Below are positions 1-11,417 of a stretch of 64,000 nucleotides of DNA, in pieces. The position numbers and the translations under genes were made by a program. Source of the stretch: Polytrichum commune (taxonomy: Eukaryota; Streptophyta; Polytrichopsida; Polytrichales; Polytrichaceae); the NCBI GenBank assembly GCA_950295325.1, contig OX485806.1, positions 41,356,001-41,420,000 of the forward strand, read 5' to 3'. The first letter of the stretch is position 1; the number at the start of each line of letters is the position of its first letter. The notes below the pieces were generated by a model, which was not told the origin of the DNA, ran no database searches, and saw nothing but the letters and a program-made list of their open reading frames with translations.

Positions 1-1942
1 GTGCTAATTGTCATGTGTGTTACACTTATTGACCATTGTAATTTAAGAATAGACCTCATGATATTATTGAAGATACTATTGTCAAAATATCAGTAAGCAC
101 ATAAACACCACATGTCATGAGGTACACTAATAGTTAGATTGATGACTTACTAGAGTATCCCAAGATTGGCCTCAAAATAAATTGAGGTATCATAATTTCT
201 CATGGTTGTGGCCCTTGGTCCAAGCCATGACGGAAGAATAATCCATGTCGCATTTTCAAAGCATTGATCGTGTGACATGTTGTATAATGGACAATGACCT
301 CATTTTTTGTTGAGACAAATTATTTGGGATGGTCTATTTCAAGACACGTAGGATTTCATGTCACTTTCTTGATTGTTTTATTGACAGTCTGAATCTTATA
401 TTTAGCGATGCAATGCGAAATAAAGTGAAATGCGCATTCATTTTTCAGCCAATTAGAGAATTCCAAAAGCAATGGTCACAACTCTTGGTCACTTGTGTAA
501 ACATGCTCTTCAAATAAAAACTTGTGATACGTAGGTGGGCCATTGATACTTTATGGAACCATGCAACTAGGTACAATCATGGACATATTTGCATAGACAA
601 ACATGGTTAGGTACTTCTAGGACAAACTTTTGTCCACAAGGACAATCAATGCATCACAATTGAGAATGTCAGCATGGATGTATTTTGGACTTCCAAAAAG
701 GCCTACTTAACTTGAATACATGCTAATCACCCGTTTGTACTATTTTAAGAAAATTATTTTATGCTAAGATGATCAACCTTTGTTTCAAACAAGTACACTC
801 TTTGGAATTATGCATCATGATTTCCCATGAGGACACCACTTTCCAGGAGGTTTGTTTTTTGGAGTCCAAGTTCAAAAAAAAAAAAAAATGAGCAACACTA
901 TTGGCTAAAAGCTCTACAACATAGAGCCGTCAAAAGAAACACCTTCCCTTTGGTGAGACTTGTTTTTAATCTTTAAGCTATCGACAAGTGAGTGTAATGG
1001 TGCCATCAAGTAAGTCATTGTTAAAAGCAATCAAATCATATGCAACTTTAATTATAAAATAACACCACTTTGGCCATTCATAATAGTAGTGTTAGAAGGA
1101 TGCAATGACACTTTTAGTAGAGCACCAACTTTGATCAATCACAATGACACTCCGGGATATATCCGCTCCACAAGGCAAATGGGGGTTTAGGGTTTAGGGT
1201 TTAGGGTTTTAATGTAAGAAGTGATTCACAAAAAAAGGACAACACCTTTATTTAATATAAGATACTCACTTGCAATAAGATTGATTTTGTGGTGATTTTT
1301 ATTTCGCAATGTTACAATAACATACCCCCTAGTTGATAGTACGAAGCTCTTTCCTTATGACAACTTGGAGAATTTATGTAGGTTGTGTGTGATTTATTTA
1401 TTTTTTATTTTTTATTTTTGTCTATTTTGTATAGATTTGCTAATACATGGACCTTTTTTGGAGAGCTTTCCAAGCTAATTAACCTTCTTGAAATAGCAAT
1501 TATCTATTCAAGTGTCATCTTAAGGCCTCGAGACCTTATATGTTGAGGCTTGGATGATTTTGGGGGATCTTTAAAGTGCATTTAGGAGTTAAGGGTTGGT
1601 TTTATACCCAAAACATTTGCACTGGGGTCCAAGACTAACATTGATATTCATAATTTATTGACGAATAAAGTGTAAAATATGGGTCCAAGAAGGCCCCAAC
1701 ATAGTTTGTATCACTAGTCTTGAATGCACAAGCTAATCGTGGTTGTGTCATGCCATGCAAAAGTTGATGCCTCAAGAATTGTGTATGGGGTACTTTACTT
1801 TTTGTAATTTTCAATGTTTTAGTGTTACATAGTAGTGATGTTTTAGAGGAAGAGTATTACATTGCACAATTGTTTCATAATCAAGATGGGTGTACATGGT
1901 ATACCAATGTTCCCATTTTGTTCTCTAAAGGATGTCAACAAT
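1..1942. other. Intergenic, AT-rich
   Basis: No open frame here resembles a protein. The stretch is AT-rich single-copy-looking sequence with a run of A at about 874-888 and a short telomere-type tract at 1184-1210 (listed separately). Confidence 0.6.
1184..1210 (+). repeat. Interstitial telomere-type repeat (TTTAGGG)
   Basis: About three and a half perfect copies of GGGTTTA are seen. This is the Arabidopsis-type plant telomere unit. It lies between AT-rich flanks and is far too short to be a chromosome end. Similar tracts occur at 24735-24767 and 50140-50175. Confidence 0.85.
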
Positions 1943-2039
1943 GAAGAACAAGGTGGAAGTGGATATTGATGTTTCCCATGATGTTCCCCTCGCAAGGAAC
2001 ATCCGGAGAACATCAATATCCACTCCCACCTTGATCTTT
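1943..2039. repeat. Long near-perfect hairpin
   Basis: Two arms of about 44 bp (1943-1987 and 1995-2039) are inverted copies with a few mismatches around an 8-nt loop (CCTCGCAA). The lower stem includes the 16-bp block AGTGGATATTGATGTT and the upper stem GATGTTCC. No terminal repeats or target duplication are evident. It could be a foldback element or a miRNA-like precursor; the sequence alone cannot decide. Confidence 0.6.
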
Positions 2040-2414
2040 ATGATTGTATATAAGTGTGAAATTTCATCATCTTCCTTAAGAATACGTGGATAGTATACTT
2101 GGAATAAGTTTTGGGAGAAAACGATGTATTCAAAATCTTGCCACTTGCACTTCTATTTTTGAACATCAAAATATTATTTCACTCAATTTTTTTTATTGCA
2201 AGTATTCCAAATCAAGAATAAATAATAAAAAGTACAATAATGATAAAAATAAAACCTTGAGTTTTGCTCAACTCCAAACCATTGAAACATTGGAACACCA
2301 AAACATTGAGTGTGTGTAATTACTAGTAGAATGTGAGCATTTACCCATATGTGGGTCCCAAGGTGATATGCTTTGTCATTTATGGCATTTGCATAATTGG
2401 CTCCTGCATTCAAG

Positions 2415-2626
2415 ACTACACCAAATATGACTTACTATTTGGATTTACACGGTGCTATATCTTTTTACTATTGAAATAATTTTTTACCAAGTAAAGTTGT
2501 CAATGTTCTATAATGTCCAAACTACCAATATAACATTTGTTGGTAAAATATGAGATATACAATAAATAGATGTGAATCAAGTAATTCCAAATAGTGAATC
2601 ACACTAAATATCATATTTAGTGTAGT
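2415..2626. mobile_element. Small MITE with ACTACAC ends
   Basis: The left end reads ACTACACCAAATATG and the right end, reversed, reads ACTACACTAAATATGATA, so the 212-bp unit has imperfect terminal inverted repeats of about 35 bp. Related ends occur at 48022-48346 (a complete copy) and at 63755. No coding sequence is present. The superfamily was not determined because no clear target duplication was seen. Confidence 0.5.
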
Positions 2627-2691
2627 GACAAAACTATGTCGGGGCCAAGAAGGAGTGCTTTGGACCCTGCATATTTTGGACTCGGATCATG

Positions 2692-3070
2692 GTGTAATGG
2701 GTGAAGGCTAGACATCCACCTTTTTGAATAGGGTTCCCCACCAGCATTATCCAAGGCAAGAACATAATCATTTATGTTTTAATATGTAGTTTTTCTTTTT
2801 AAGACATTTCGACCCTTTTTCAACCCTGGAATTAAGATTAGAGGCCTCAAGTTAGGTAGTCTAGAATGACTCAATTGAGATGAAGTAAATGTAAATTTGC
2901 AAGGTTCAACATTTTACTAGACCTAAATGGGTGAGGGCTAGACGCCCACCTGTTTGAGCTAGGTCTATACCATTATTACCTAAGGTGAAAACACATGAAA
3001 TCATATTATAGCATGTATATTTATTTATTTTGCACAATTTGACTCCGAAATGAGCATCAAAGGCCCACCA
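2692..3070 (+). repeat. Diverged tandem duplication
   Basis: The segment starting ATGGGTGAAGGCTAGAC at 2692 recurs as ATGGGTGAGGGCTAGAC at about 2927, with a shared following stretch, giving a period near 235 bp. It is not coding. Confidence 0.45.
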
Positions 3071-5599
3071 TTGGGTCATAAAGACCCACTTGAAATGATA
3101 CCTCACAAAACCAAATTTTACACAATTATACATTTGTGTAACATTCATACATGAGTTACCTAATGAAAACATTTAAATATATAGCAAACATTTTATTTGT
3201 AATATGAAGGTTGAATTAGCCTAATTGGCATTCATTACATCAATAACAAAGAGTCTGAAACATATTGTCCACTCAAGGACAATATGATCGAATATTTGAT
3301 GCATGTGACATGTTACTTATCTAAGTCCATGATATTTGATAATCATCTAAATACTATGGAGCCTACCACTAGATTGTTTGTATAGTGTTGGCAAAAAATA
3401 CCATAAACATCCCCCAATTCAAAATGTATTTTCCTCTATCACACAAACACGATTCATGCATTCACTTGCATGCATCAACTATGCAATGCATTGATTGGCT
3501 TGTCATGCTCAAGCTTGTCTATTCTATGTTTCAATTGATACGTTACATGTTACCAATATATTTAATGTTAAGTGTCTCATGTTATGCTACGTTGGTTACA
3601 TATACGCATATAACACAATAGATAACTTATTCAAGGCCCACTACAAGCTTCATAAGCCTCTTACTTTTCTTATGTTATAAGTGCACATACAATTGGGATT
3701 GGATGTTGTTGCATAGTTCCAAACCTCAAATGCAATGGTTTCCTCTTATCTCACCCTCAACATGCCCAAATGATTTGCAAGATGGTGTATAAACAACATG
3801 TGGTTCAACAATTTCATGAATTTCTTGCTCAATTTTCTTTGGTGGAAGTTTCATTGCTCAATTCCTTAGTGATTGAATGGGGTTTCAAATTTAGCATCCC
3901 CAAAGTTGAAATCAATTATTATTTTTTTTTTCCCCCGTGATGCCCAAACGAACATGAATCACTAACAAATGAAAAATTTGACCACAAATTCACCTACGTC
4001 CTCGTGATCAAATTCACCTAAATTGTAGCCAAATTTGGTTAGTTATTTTTGTAGGGGTTGCAAGTGATATAAGGGGATGCGATTGAGGAATGCAACTTTC
4101 TTCTTGAAATCTAAATCTACATCAACAATGAATAAAACACCATGTGAAACCAACATACATCGCCTATGAACACAAACCCCCGCGCCATAACCAAAGAAGA
4201 GGATCTTTCAATAAGGTCTTTAAATGTTATGACCTTCAATATCCCTAGTTGAAGATCATAAATCCCATGTCCTAAACATGCAATATGTCTGACAAACTTA
4301 CCCCATATACACACTAGATTTTTTCAATACATTCTACACCAATGACCAACATAATTGCCTAGAACACCTTGCAACAACATAATTTTTCTTGTGGTTAACC
4401 ATGTGCCGAAATTGCATTACATGGTTGTTTCGTTGTTAGGGAAACACCTAAATCTTGGAATAATGGGTCTGCCACTCATTGATGAGTAAACCTAACACCA
4501 TTATGACTTAAGAATATGTGATGGGAGGGGTATATCATGCCAAATTGATTATTGGTATGGCATGTGAAAGGCAATCTTGGTGCCTAAATTTGGTTTGAAA
4601 ATCCCAAATTAGTTTCAAACTTGTACAACTTTTTTGTAGGAATAAACACATATATAATTAAGATCAAAGTACTGATGTTCAAATGTTACATGCTTATGCA
4701 CCAGGAGGTGGTCATGTTTGGATACATGAGTATCATTAGATGCAATTTGGTTTAGCATGTTAAATTATTATGAATTTGATCCAAGTCCAAATCGTACTTC
4801 GGGACATGGTTGTGGGAAACCTGATTTGCCTTGACATTAGAATTTTTGTGAACATGAATCAAAGTGGTTTGCCCCACATGACGCCACAACTGGTAGCAGT
4901 TGATTCACCCACCTCTCCTCCTTGTTGACATGTTTGTTTTTTGTGGCCGACGTGGGAAAATTAGGAGGCAACATGTGACTTTGAGGTGCCAATCAACTTG
5001 TATTATGGGTATTCTATAACGAACAAATAAATCATCAACATTTTATATTACATGTGACCACTTTAGAGACACAACGCAACCAAAATTGACATTCAACCTA
5101 GTTTTCATTGGCAAATGACTCATGTAGAATCTATTAATGACGTTGTCCACTTACACAACATTGAACGATAAATGAGTTCCCCCCCTATAACATCACATTG
5201 GAAAATAGAGAATCTTTGATTCCAAAGCCTATGTCAACATCTTCCTCAACTCCAATTCTCATGATTTCAAATTCTTTGGTCTTGATTCATAATTGCTAAC
5301 TTGCTCAAGCTTCTAATGCTCGAATCCATTGGCCATATAATTCCCTGTAGTCGGAGGTGTCCACATTAGCCTCATTTACCTTATTACCTAACCTCCGTTG
5401 GCGCATATAATGGAAGGGTCTATAGCTCTGGCCATGTAAATCTTTAGATACGTTCCACACTAACGCCCTCTTCCCACTTGACTATAGCTTAGCCTAAAAG
5501 GTTAGTTCTAAAATCACAGCCTTCACACCATCAACACTATCTAGTCTTGAGCCTAGTTGGCAAATGATTTGGCATGGTTTACAAGTAGGGGTTTTAAGC
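3071..5599. other. Intergenic, no gene recognised
   Basis: AT-rich sequence whose open frames are short and have no recognisable protein content. A small hairpin (ATTGTCC/GGACAAT) lies at 3258-3285. Confidence 0.5.
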
Positions 5600-5830
5600 T
5601 TCGAGCACCAACCCTCCCATCGGTACCTAGAGATGAGGCACGAATCTAGGACCTTTAAAAGTGTGGCCTCCAACCCTTGTGATTGGTTGATTTTTAGTCT
5701 TAGCTACGAGGGCACGTGGAGCTTTGTTAACAAGAACTGATGGTAAGATAGATGAGGGGTAAATCATTTGGGGATGGGACAAAGCTATCCAACATTCATT
5801 GGTTGGTAGATAAAACATTGAACCTGTGTG
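5600..5830 (-). mobile_element. Possible tRNA-derived SINE fragment
   Basis: On the minus strand a pol III A-box-like TAGCTAAGAC is followed about 45 nt later by a B-box-like stretch containing GGTCCTAGATTCGTGCC. The spacing is right for a tRNA-derived promoter, but no cloverleaf, tail or target duplication was found. This is a weak call. Confidence 0.25.
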
Positions 5831-6327
5831 AAAGCTACTTAACTAGAACCTACTTAGAAAATCCCCGGAGCAAGTTCTTTTAGGGCGGCTTTACACTACA
5901 GTGGAGAAGTGCACCGGTTGGTCAAGAATTTTCGCCCAAGACATGGTTGTTCAAGGCGAGGGATGGTATGCCGGAGAAGATGAAAAGACAATAATATAAT
6001 GCCTTAAGAAGTCTTGACCGGCTGTAGTGTAACCACCTAGAGGAGAAGTGTATTGGACAACTTCACCAAGAGGAGAAGTCCACTGGACTACTTCACAAAA
6101 TGATCAAAGCCGGCCATGGTAGAAACCTTACCCCCTAAATGACCATTGTATTGATATTTACAAGAATTGTATTGATAAAAAAATAAAATGTATATGGCAA
6201 TGTTTTAGAACTTCTTTCATGACAATAATGTATTTGAAAATGTTCCACCTCTATAATACATCCAAATTAAGGTATATAAGTAGGTAACATTGTCTTCTTA
6301 TTGATTTTTAAAGAAATTACATGTTGG

Positions 6328-7085
6328 TATAGTCCAACCTCGTTAATACGACACCCTCGATATTACGACACATTTCTACGAGACCAAACTTTTTAGTTCA
6401 AAACTTCCTCTTTATATGACTACAACACTCGATAATGCAACATATAGAATCTTCATTTTGTCATATTAAAGAGGTAGTTAATGCTAGAATTCCCTTCATC
6501 TATACAATGTACATATAAAATACATCCATTTTCACTTGGGAACCACTTGGGAACTTCACTTATTGTTGGGAACTTAATGATAATTAGGGTTATTAGTGTA
6601 GAATGGACATGGTTAGGGTGAGAGTTATCTCCTGCCTAGTATGTTGCCTTGTACACGGGTGATATAGTATCACCAATATCTTGATGCTAAATGTCATGCA
6701 TCAGTGTTGTTTAGTTTATAATTAGAGAACTCTTTATGTTTTGGTGTTAATGAAATTATTAGTTTCCAAAAGTTAGATGGGAACTTAGATAAGATGACAG
6801 TTGCTAACTTGGGTAGGTAACACCAAAGATATTTGGACTCTTGTTTTAAGAGTTCTCGAAAATATTTGTAATTGTTTGGAGTTATAAGATATTATTTCAT
6901 ACCATCTATATTGCTTAAACTCCTTGTATATATTTTAAAGCTCATATTACTTATGTTTTCATATTCCCTCAATAATATGACAACTTTTCGTCATTTTTCA
7001 TATTAATGAGAAGACGACAACTCGATAATACAATTTTTTTGTATTTCCCAAAAATGTCATACTAAAGAGGAAGAAAAGTAATGCA
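6328..7085. mobile_element. Tigger/pogo-like relic
   Basis: Sequence after the TA at 6328 reads TAGTCCAACCTCGTTAATAC, resembling the CAGTCTAACC ends of the Tigger elements at 37969 and 40191 and the TAGTCCACCC end at 24512. Short direct repeats of the form GATAATRCAA ... GTCATAYTAAAGAGG appear near 6435-6475 and 7024-7070. No transposase remains and the right end is not defined. Confidence 0.35.
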
Positions 7086-7540
7086 AAGATTTCTCTCGGG
7101 CCATTACACCCCCTTACGTTTCATACCACGTGTGATAAAAGTTTGCTACCCTATATTATATGCCATATATAATTTTAAAATTTATGATATTTTTTATACA
7201 CATGCATAACCATTGATAGTATATTTTTTAATATTTTTTTGAAATTTGTAGGCATCATAATTTTTTGTAGTAATTGTTTGAATTCAACTTTGCGTCATTC
7301 TACTTAGAAACGGTATGTTTTATTTTTATTTAAAAAAATCATCAAATTTGGTTACCATTTTTTACTATGTAATAAACACCATGTATATCTACTCATGAAA
7401 AAGAATTGATAAAGAATTGACCCATTTTGGTGATGCTATATGTAAAAAGTAGATTTGTTTTATCGCATGTGGTGTTCAACTTGACAATGAAGTGCACCCC
7501 TTGAGAGATTTCTCTAAGGAAGAAATATTTTATTGAAGTT

Positions 7541-7614
7541 GGAGTTCTCTGGAGGCCAAGTTTCTTGTCCGAGGCTTTGAGGTTGCCCAAGAAACTTGAC
7601 CTCCAGAGAACTCC
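7541..7614. repeat. Hairpin, 27-bp stem
   Basis: GGAGTTCTCTGGAGG starts the left arm and is repeated inverted at 7600-7614. The stem is about 27 bp with one mismatch, and the loop is about 18-20 nt. It sits inside the TTA-flanked element 5883-7807, as a comparable hairpin sits inside 46115-46499. Confidence 0.65.
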
Positions 7615-7989
7615 CCTTGGAAAAAAGTGTCGCCACATTGCCAACCATGTCATTTTTTCATCCATGTATAAAGTTCTCCACCAAAAGGACTCTTGACCGT
7701 AGTGTAAACCACCATTGGACAAGAGTGTCATTCTCGGCCAATCAAATTTCAGAATTCCCCTAATATTCTTGACCAGAGGACTTCTCCACCGTAGTATAAA
7801 GAGGCCCTTAGGTGTATTGGGATAGCCCGGTGCCCCTGCTATAACCGAGAGAGCTTTAGCCGGGTTTTAGGAAAGACTTTGGTTATTTGGTAAAGTCTGG
7901 TGGGAAGGGGGCATAATCAAGTCTCGAGTTTACAAGGATGAACGTCTTCCATCACTTGGAGCCGAGTCTCAAGATGGATGACACATTGT

Positions 7990-8189
7990 TCATCCAACGT
8001 CCTTCTTCGTTCTCCCGCCGCAGTCTTGGGCTTGTTTAGCGTCGCGGTGCAAAGGTGCTCTAGGGTTTGCCGGTTTCATTCACGAAGGATTGGTTGAGGA
8101 TTGGCTGTGTGATTTTCGTGAATTTCGTTTTGCCGAGCCGGACGCCTTCAAAAGCTGGGGATGGCGGAAAGCAGATTCTAGTCTTTCAA
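7990..8189 (+). other. MOS11: Probable 5'UTR exon of the MOS11-like gene
   Basis: This stretch is more GC-rich than its surroundings and ends at a good splice donor (TTTCAA|GTAAGT, intron from 8190). A matching acceptor (TTTTCTGTAG) ends at 9158, 20 nt upstream of the MOS11 start codon. A telo-box (TAGGGTTT) lies at 8061-8068. The transcription start is not visible, so the left edge is approximate. Confidence 0.5.
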
Positions 8190-9158
8190 GTAAGTACTGG
8201 AACCAATGCACGTTCGATTGAGCTCGTAATGGGCGTCTTTTCATTTCTTTGTTTCTTTCCTCTCTCTCTCTCTCTCTCTCTCTTCCTGAGACGGGCGATT
8301 GACACACGAAGTTGCGGTGCTTTCGCGATGATGTGATACCCATGTGCACATAGTTTGTAAATTTTATGGTATCAGCAAATAGTACGAGAATGATAAGTTT
8401 GTTTGAATTGATAGAGTGGGAGCATTGTTTGAGGTTATGTTGTATGCATCTGCGCTATCGCTTAATTCTGCAGGCCTGCCGCAGGTCTTTTTCTGGAAGT
8501 TTAAGAGGTTTGCTGATTGTTATAAGCTATGTTTGTGTCGGACCTCTCCGCTAGGGTTTCGATATAGCGGGCAATTTTGTCTTATTAATAATATGGATGC
8601 GGGATGTTATATTCATTTTGCACATAGCTTTTGTGGATGGCTTTGGCGTGAACTCTCAAGAGGATGATTCGTTTGTTTGGATTCATGGAGTGGGAGCGTT
8701 GTGCGTGTGCGTTATATTATATGCGGGAGGTTGTATTATATGCGTGTGCGCTACGGATTAGTTCTACAGGATTTCTGCATGTGTTTGGTGGAAGTTCAAG
8801 CGAACATGGTTTGTTGATTAATGTAAGCTATGTTTGTTTCTGAGCTCTACTCTAGGGTTTTGACATTGCGGGCAATTTTATCTTATAAATAATATGGATG
8901 TGCCACATATGTCCTACTGAAGTTTGAGAAAATATGGTTACATTGATTATTGTAAGCTTTATTTACTTTGGAGTTCTCCTCTAGGGGTTTCGATACAGTG
9001 GGCCATCTTATCTTAATAATAATGTAGAGATGTCTTATTATCAAGTGATCAACATATAATGATGTTGTTGCATGCATGTGTAGTCGAAGGCTTTGGCTAT
9101 GTATGAAGTGGTGCAGTTTGTTTTTATTGCAACTAGTCTCATGGTTGGTTTTCTGTAG
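8190..9158 (+). repeat. 5'UTR intron of MOS11 with tandem repeats
   Basis: The inferred leader intron begins with a (CT)n microsatellite at 8260-8281. Its core is three diverged copies of one unit: A from about 8401, B from about 8675 (period 274) and a shorter C ending near 9040. Each has the anchors ATAAGCTATGTTTG or similar, a CTAGGGTTT-like motif, a GGGCAATTTT-like motif and a TATGGATG-like block. No coding signal is present. Confidence 0.6.
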
Positions 9159-9178
9159 GTAATATCTATCGAGAAGTC

Positions 9179-9778
9179 ATGAGTTCAGACAAGAAGAAGA
9201 TGAAGGTTGAGTCAAAAGCGGCAGTGAAACCTGTGATGGAGGAACCAGTAGTTAAAGAAATTGATGCTCATGTTGAGGATAGTGAGAATATGAAGAATGT
9301 TCAGGGTCTTGAAGATGGTGAATCTGCACCATTATCAGGAACAGATACGGTCCTCAAGGATGCAAGTAAAGCTGTTGCCGAACCAGTATCAGAGGATAAG
9401 GACAAGCCAAATAAGGATGTGGATGCCACTCCAGCTGTAACCCTTACAGATCTCGAGAAGAAGCAAAAACGGGCGGAGCGTTTTGGAACTGAGTTGAAAA
9501 TCTCTGAGACAGAAAAGAGGAACATGAGAGCTGCCAGGTTCCATGGGGGCAAAAATAATACTGCAAAACAAGAAAGCCCTGTTACTCCTCCGAAAGGAGC
9601 AGCGGGGGTGAAAGCCCCAAGCAAGGATGTGGCTGAAGCAGAAGTGGTAAAGAGAAGAGCACGAGCACAGAGGTTTGGAGCTTTGCCAGCAGATGTACCT
9701 GCTAGTGCTCCACTTTCCACAGGTGAGGAGGCCAAGAAAAAGGCTCGTCTAGAAAGATTTGCTATGGCTGCCAAGTGA
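9179..9778 (+). CDS. MOS11: MOS11/Tho1-like nuclear RNA-export protein
   Basis: The 199-residue open frame encodes a lysine- and glutamate-rich, low-complexity N-terminal half, followed by repeated basic motifs around R-A-x-R-F: RAERFG (98-103), RAARFHG (117-123), RARAQRFG (160-167) and KKARLERF (187-194). This spacing is the signature of the C-terminal domain shared by yeast Tho1, animal SARNP/CIP29 and plant MODIFIER OF SNC1 11. Family knowledge: these proteins act in the nucleus with the TREX/THO machinery and UAP56-type helicases in mRNA export. The SAP domain of the yeast and animal proteins is not seen. The start follows an inferred 20-nt leader stretch after a splice acceptor. The coding region is a single exon; the leader has one intron. 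The minus-strand frame across it is a shadow. Confidence 0.8.
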   Translation: MSSDKKKMKVESKAAVKPVMEEPVVKEIDAHVEDSENMKNVQGLEDGESAPLSGTDTVLKDASKAVAEPVSEDKDKPNKDVDATPAVTLTDLEKKQKRAERFGTELKISETEKRNMRAARFHGGKNNTAKQESPVTPPKGAAGVKAPSKDVAEAEVVKRRARAQRFGALPADVPASAPLSTGEEAKKKARLERFAMAAK

Positions 9779-11040
9779 TGTCAGGCATGGAGCAATCTGC
9801 TGTCGATTGCATTCAACAGACACCAGCGAAGGGCCTCTTTCGTATGATCATTGTATTTGTTGACTCGTGAGATAGTCCACAGCGTGGGTGGACACATTTT
9901 GAGAAGGGCATAGATATATCATTTAACAGGATCTTCAAGGGAGCAGAAACCAGGTTGGAGTACTGGGTTCCTTCTTTGGAGGTGCTTAAAGTCTACATTT
10001 CTTTGATCTGCTTTCATTTGTTGATTCCTTGTCTGGTTTTTGGCACCTTTCTTTTAAAATTTAAAATTTTAAAAATTTTAAAAAATGAAATCTCTTTGTT
10101 TCCTTCTTTCCGCTTAGAAATATTTGGCAGGGGGAGAAGTTTGCTTGTTTGGGGCTATTTGTCAATTGGTTCTTCATGAAGTTCCTTATGTGGGTTCTGT
10201 ATGGAGTCTAGCGGCAGAGTAGACTTTTGTCAAATCGAGATTGATGAGGATAAAGTGTTTCGTGTGTTTTTTAAAGCACATGAGATCCTTTTCTTCATTG
10301 GCAATGGATGGTCTTTAGTTAGTGGGGGTTGTGAAATCTGGATGGGAATGTTGAGGATCTGAGGAGGCTTATATGATCTACATGTGAAGAGGCCAGTCAG
10401 GACTGGATTCCAGGATGAATTGTGTATGGAGGTGTAAAAACTAAATTCAATACCAGGTCTGTTTAGAGTGTCTACTAAGTCCCTTATATGTACTTACCAA
10501 GTGTTGGTGGAAGGTATTAAACACCTTCTTGTGACACTTGTTTCTCAATGTATTAGTTTTCTTGGAATCAGAGAATCTAAAGGCACAGGGCTTTGAGAAC
10601 TCAGGAGTTATGTTTTTGTCCTCTATTGCAAGCCCGAGATGTTTATATTGGGGTTGGTTGTAGAACATTTGGAGGCTGGTGGCTATTCTTTTTGCATTGA
10701 GCAGAAGATCTGCAAAATGTATCTGGAATGCCAACTTTCTGACAGGCACATGGTCCTAAGCTTGATGTGCTGTAAAGACAATCAAACTAAATTCTGGGTT
10801 AAAATCAAACATTTGTGATGGTGTGCCTGGAATGTTCCCTCAGTCCTTTTTTTTTGTTGACTTAGTACAAAGGGGGTTCTTGCGGGTTGATTTCTGTTTT
10901 TGTTTTTGTTTCTTGTTTGTTGGGGTTTGTCGGGTTTGTCAGGTGTCAGTCTGGGTTACTTTCTGGTTATTGGACAATGTATGCAGTTCTTTTGACGCCC
11001 CTTGCGGAGGTGATGTATGACCTCATCCTATGATCCTCAG
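9779..11040. other. 3' flank of MOS11 and unassigned sequence
   Basis: This holds the presumed 3'UTR and an AT palindrome-rich tract near 10055-10085. A short frame at 10201-10362 (starting MESSGRVDFC) has a plausible protein composition but no recognised family. No poly(A) signal could be fixed. Confidence 0.35.
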
Positions 11041-11417
11041 CACCCTGTCGGTGGCTTTAGTTGTATCAATCCTAAATGGCCGGAATGAAGAAAGAGTTAG
11101 AAATATAGAAAATGCTATTCACGCACTCTGGTATTACTGCAAACCAGTTTATGAAGGACAAGCAGAGTGTGAAGCGTGGATTGCTTCTGTTATAGGTATC
11201 TTAGTTTAGAAACTATTGCACAGCTTGAAGATTTTGACATGACTTCATGTTCTGAACAATGGAGTATTTTGTTGTAAAGGGGAAGTCCTGAGCAATTAAG
11301 TGATGATTACTCTTCTCCAATATATTTATGCGTATAATGTAATTCTGAACGTGAGGATGATATTCTCCTAGAGTCTCTCACAGGCTCTCGATTTCCCTGG
11401 CCTTTGAAGAAGCACCT
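11041..11417 (+). CDS. Candidate exons of an unrecognised gene
   Basis: Two segments join in phase. 11041-11195 follows an acceptor (GATCCTCAG) and ends at a donor (TATAG|GTATCT). 11384-11417 follows CTCTCACAG and ends at CACCT|GTAAGG. Together they encode about 62 residues containing NGRNEERVRNIENAIHALWY, EAWIASVIGSRFPWPLKK and few low-complexity stretches, more protein-like than surrounding frames. I do not recognise the family and found neither a start nor a terminal exon. It may be part of a gene beginning downstream of MOS11, or a fossil. Confidence 0.3.

Larger units (their letters stand above)
5883..7807. mobile_element. PIF/Harbinger-like non-autonomous element
   Basis: The left end (GGGCGGCTTTACACTAC) and the reversed right end (GGGCCTCTTTATACTAC) match at about 23 of 28 positions. 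Each end is flanked by TTA (5880-5882 and 7808-7810), the 3-bp target duplication usual for PIF/Harbinger. The 1.9-kb interior has no transposase. It carries extra copies of the end motif (near 6030 and 7695), a Tigger-like relic from 6328 and a strong hairpin at 7541-7614. Alternatively two related MITEs have been joined by rearrangement. Confidence 0.5.

Noticed and set aside
8080-8349. Frames on both strands across the MOS11 leader
   Set aside because: They cross the (CT)n microsatellite and the inferred donor; their apparent content is REREREE-type simple sequence.
9301-9774. 157-codon minus-strand frame opposite MOS11
   Set aside because: It is the antisense shadow of a Lys/Ala-rich coding exon; the plus strand has the family motifs.
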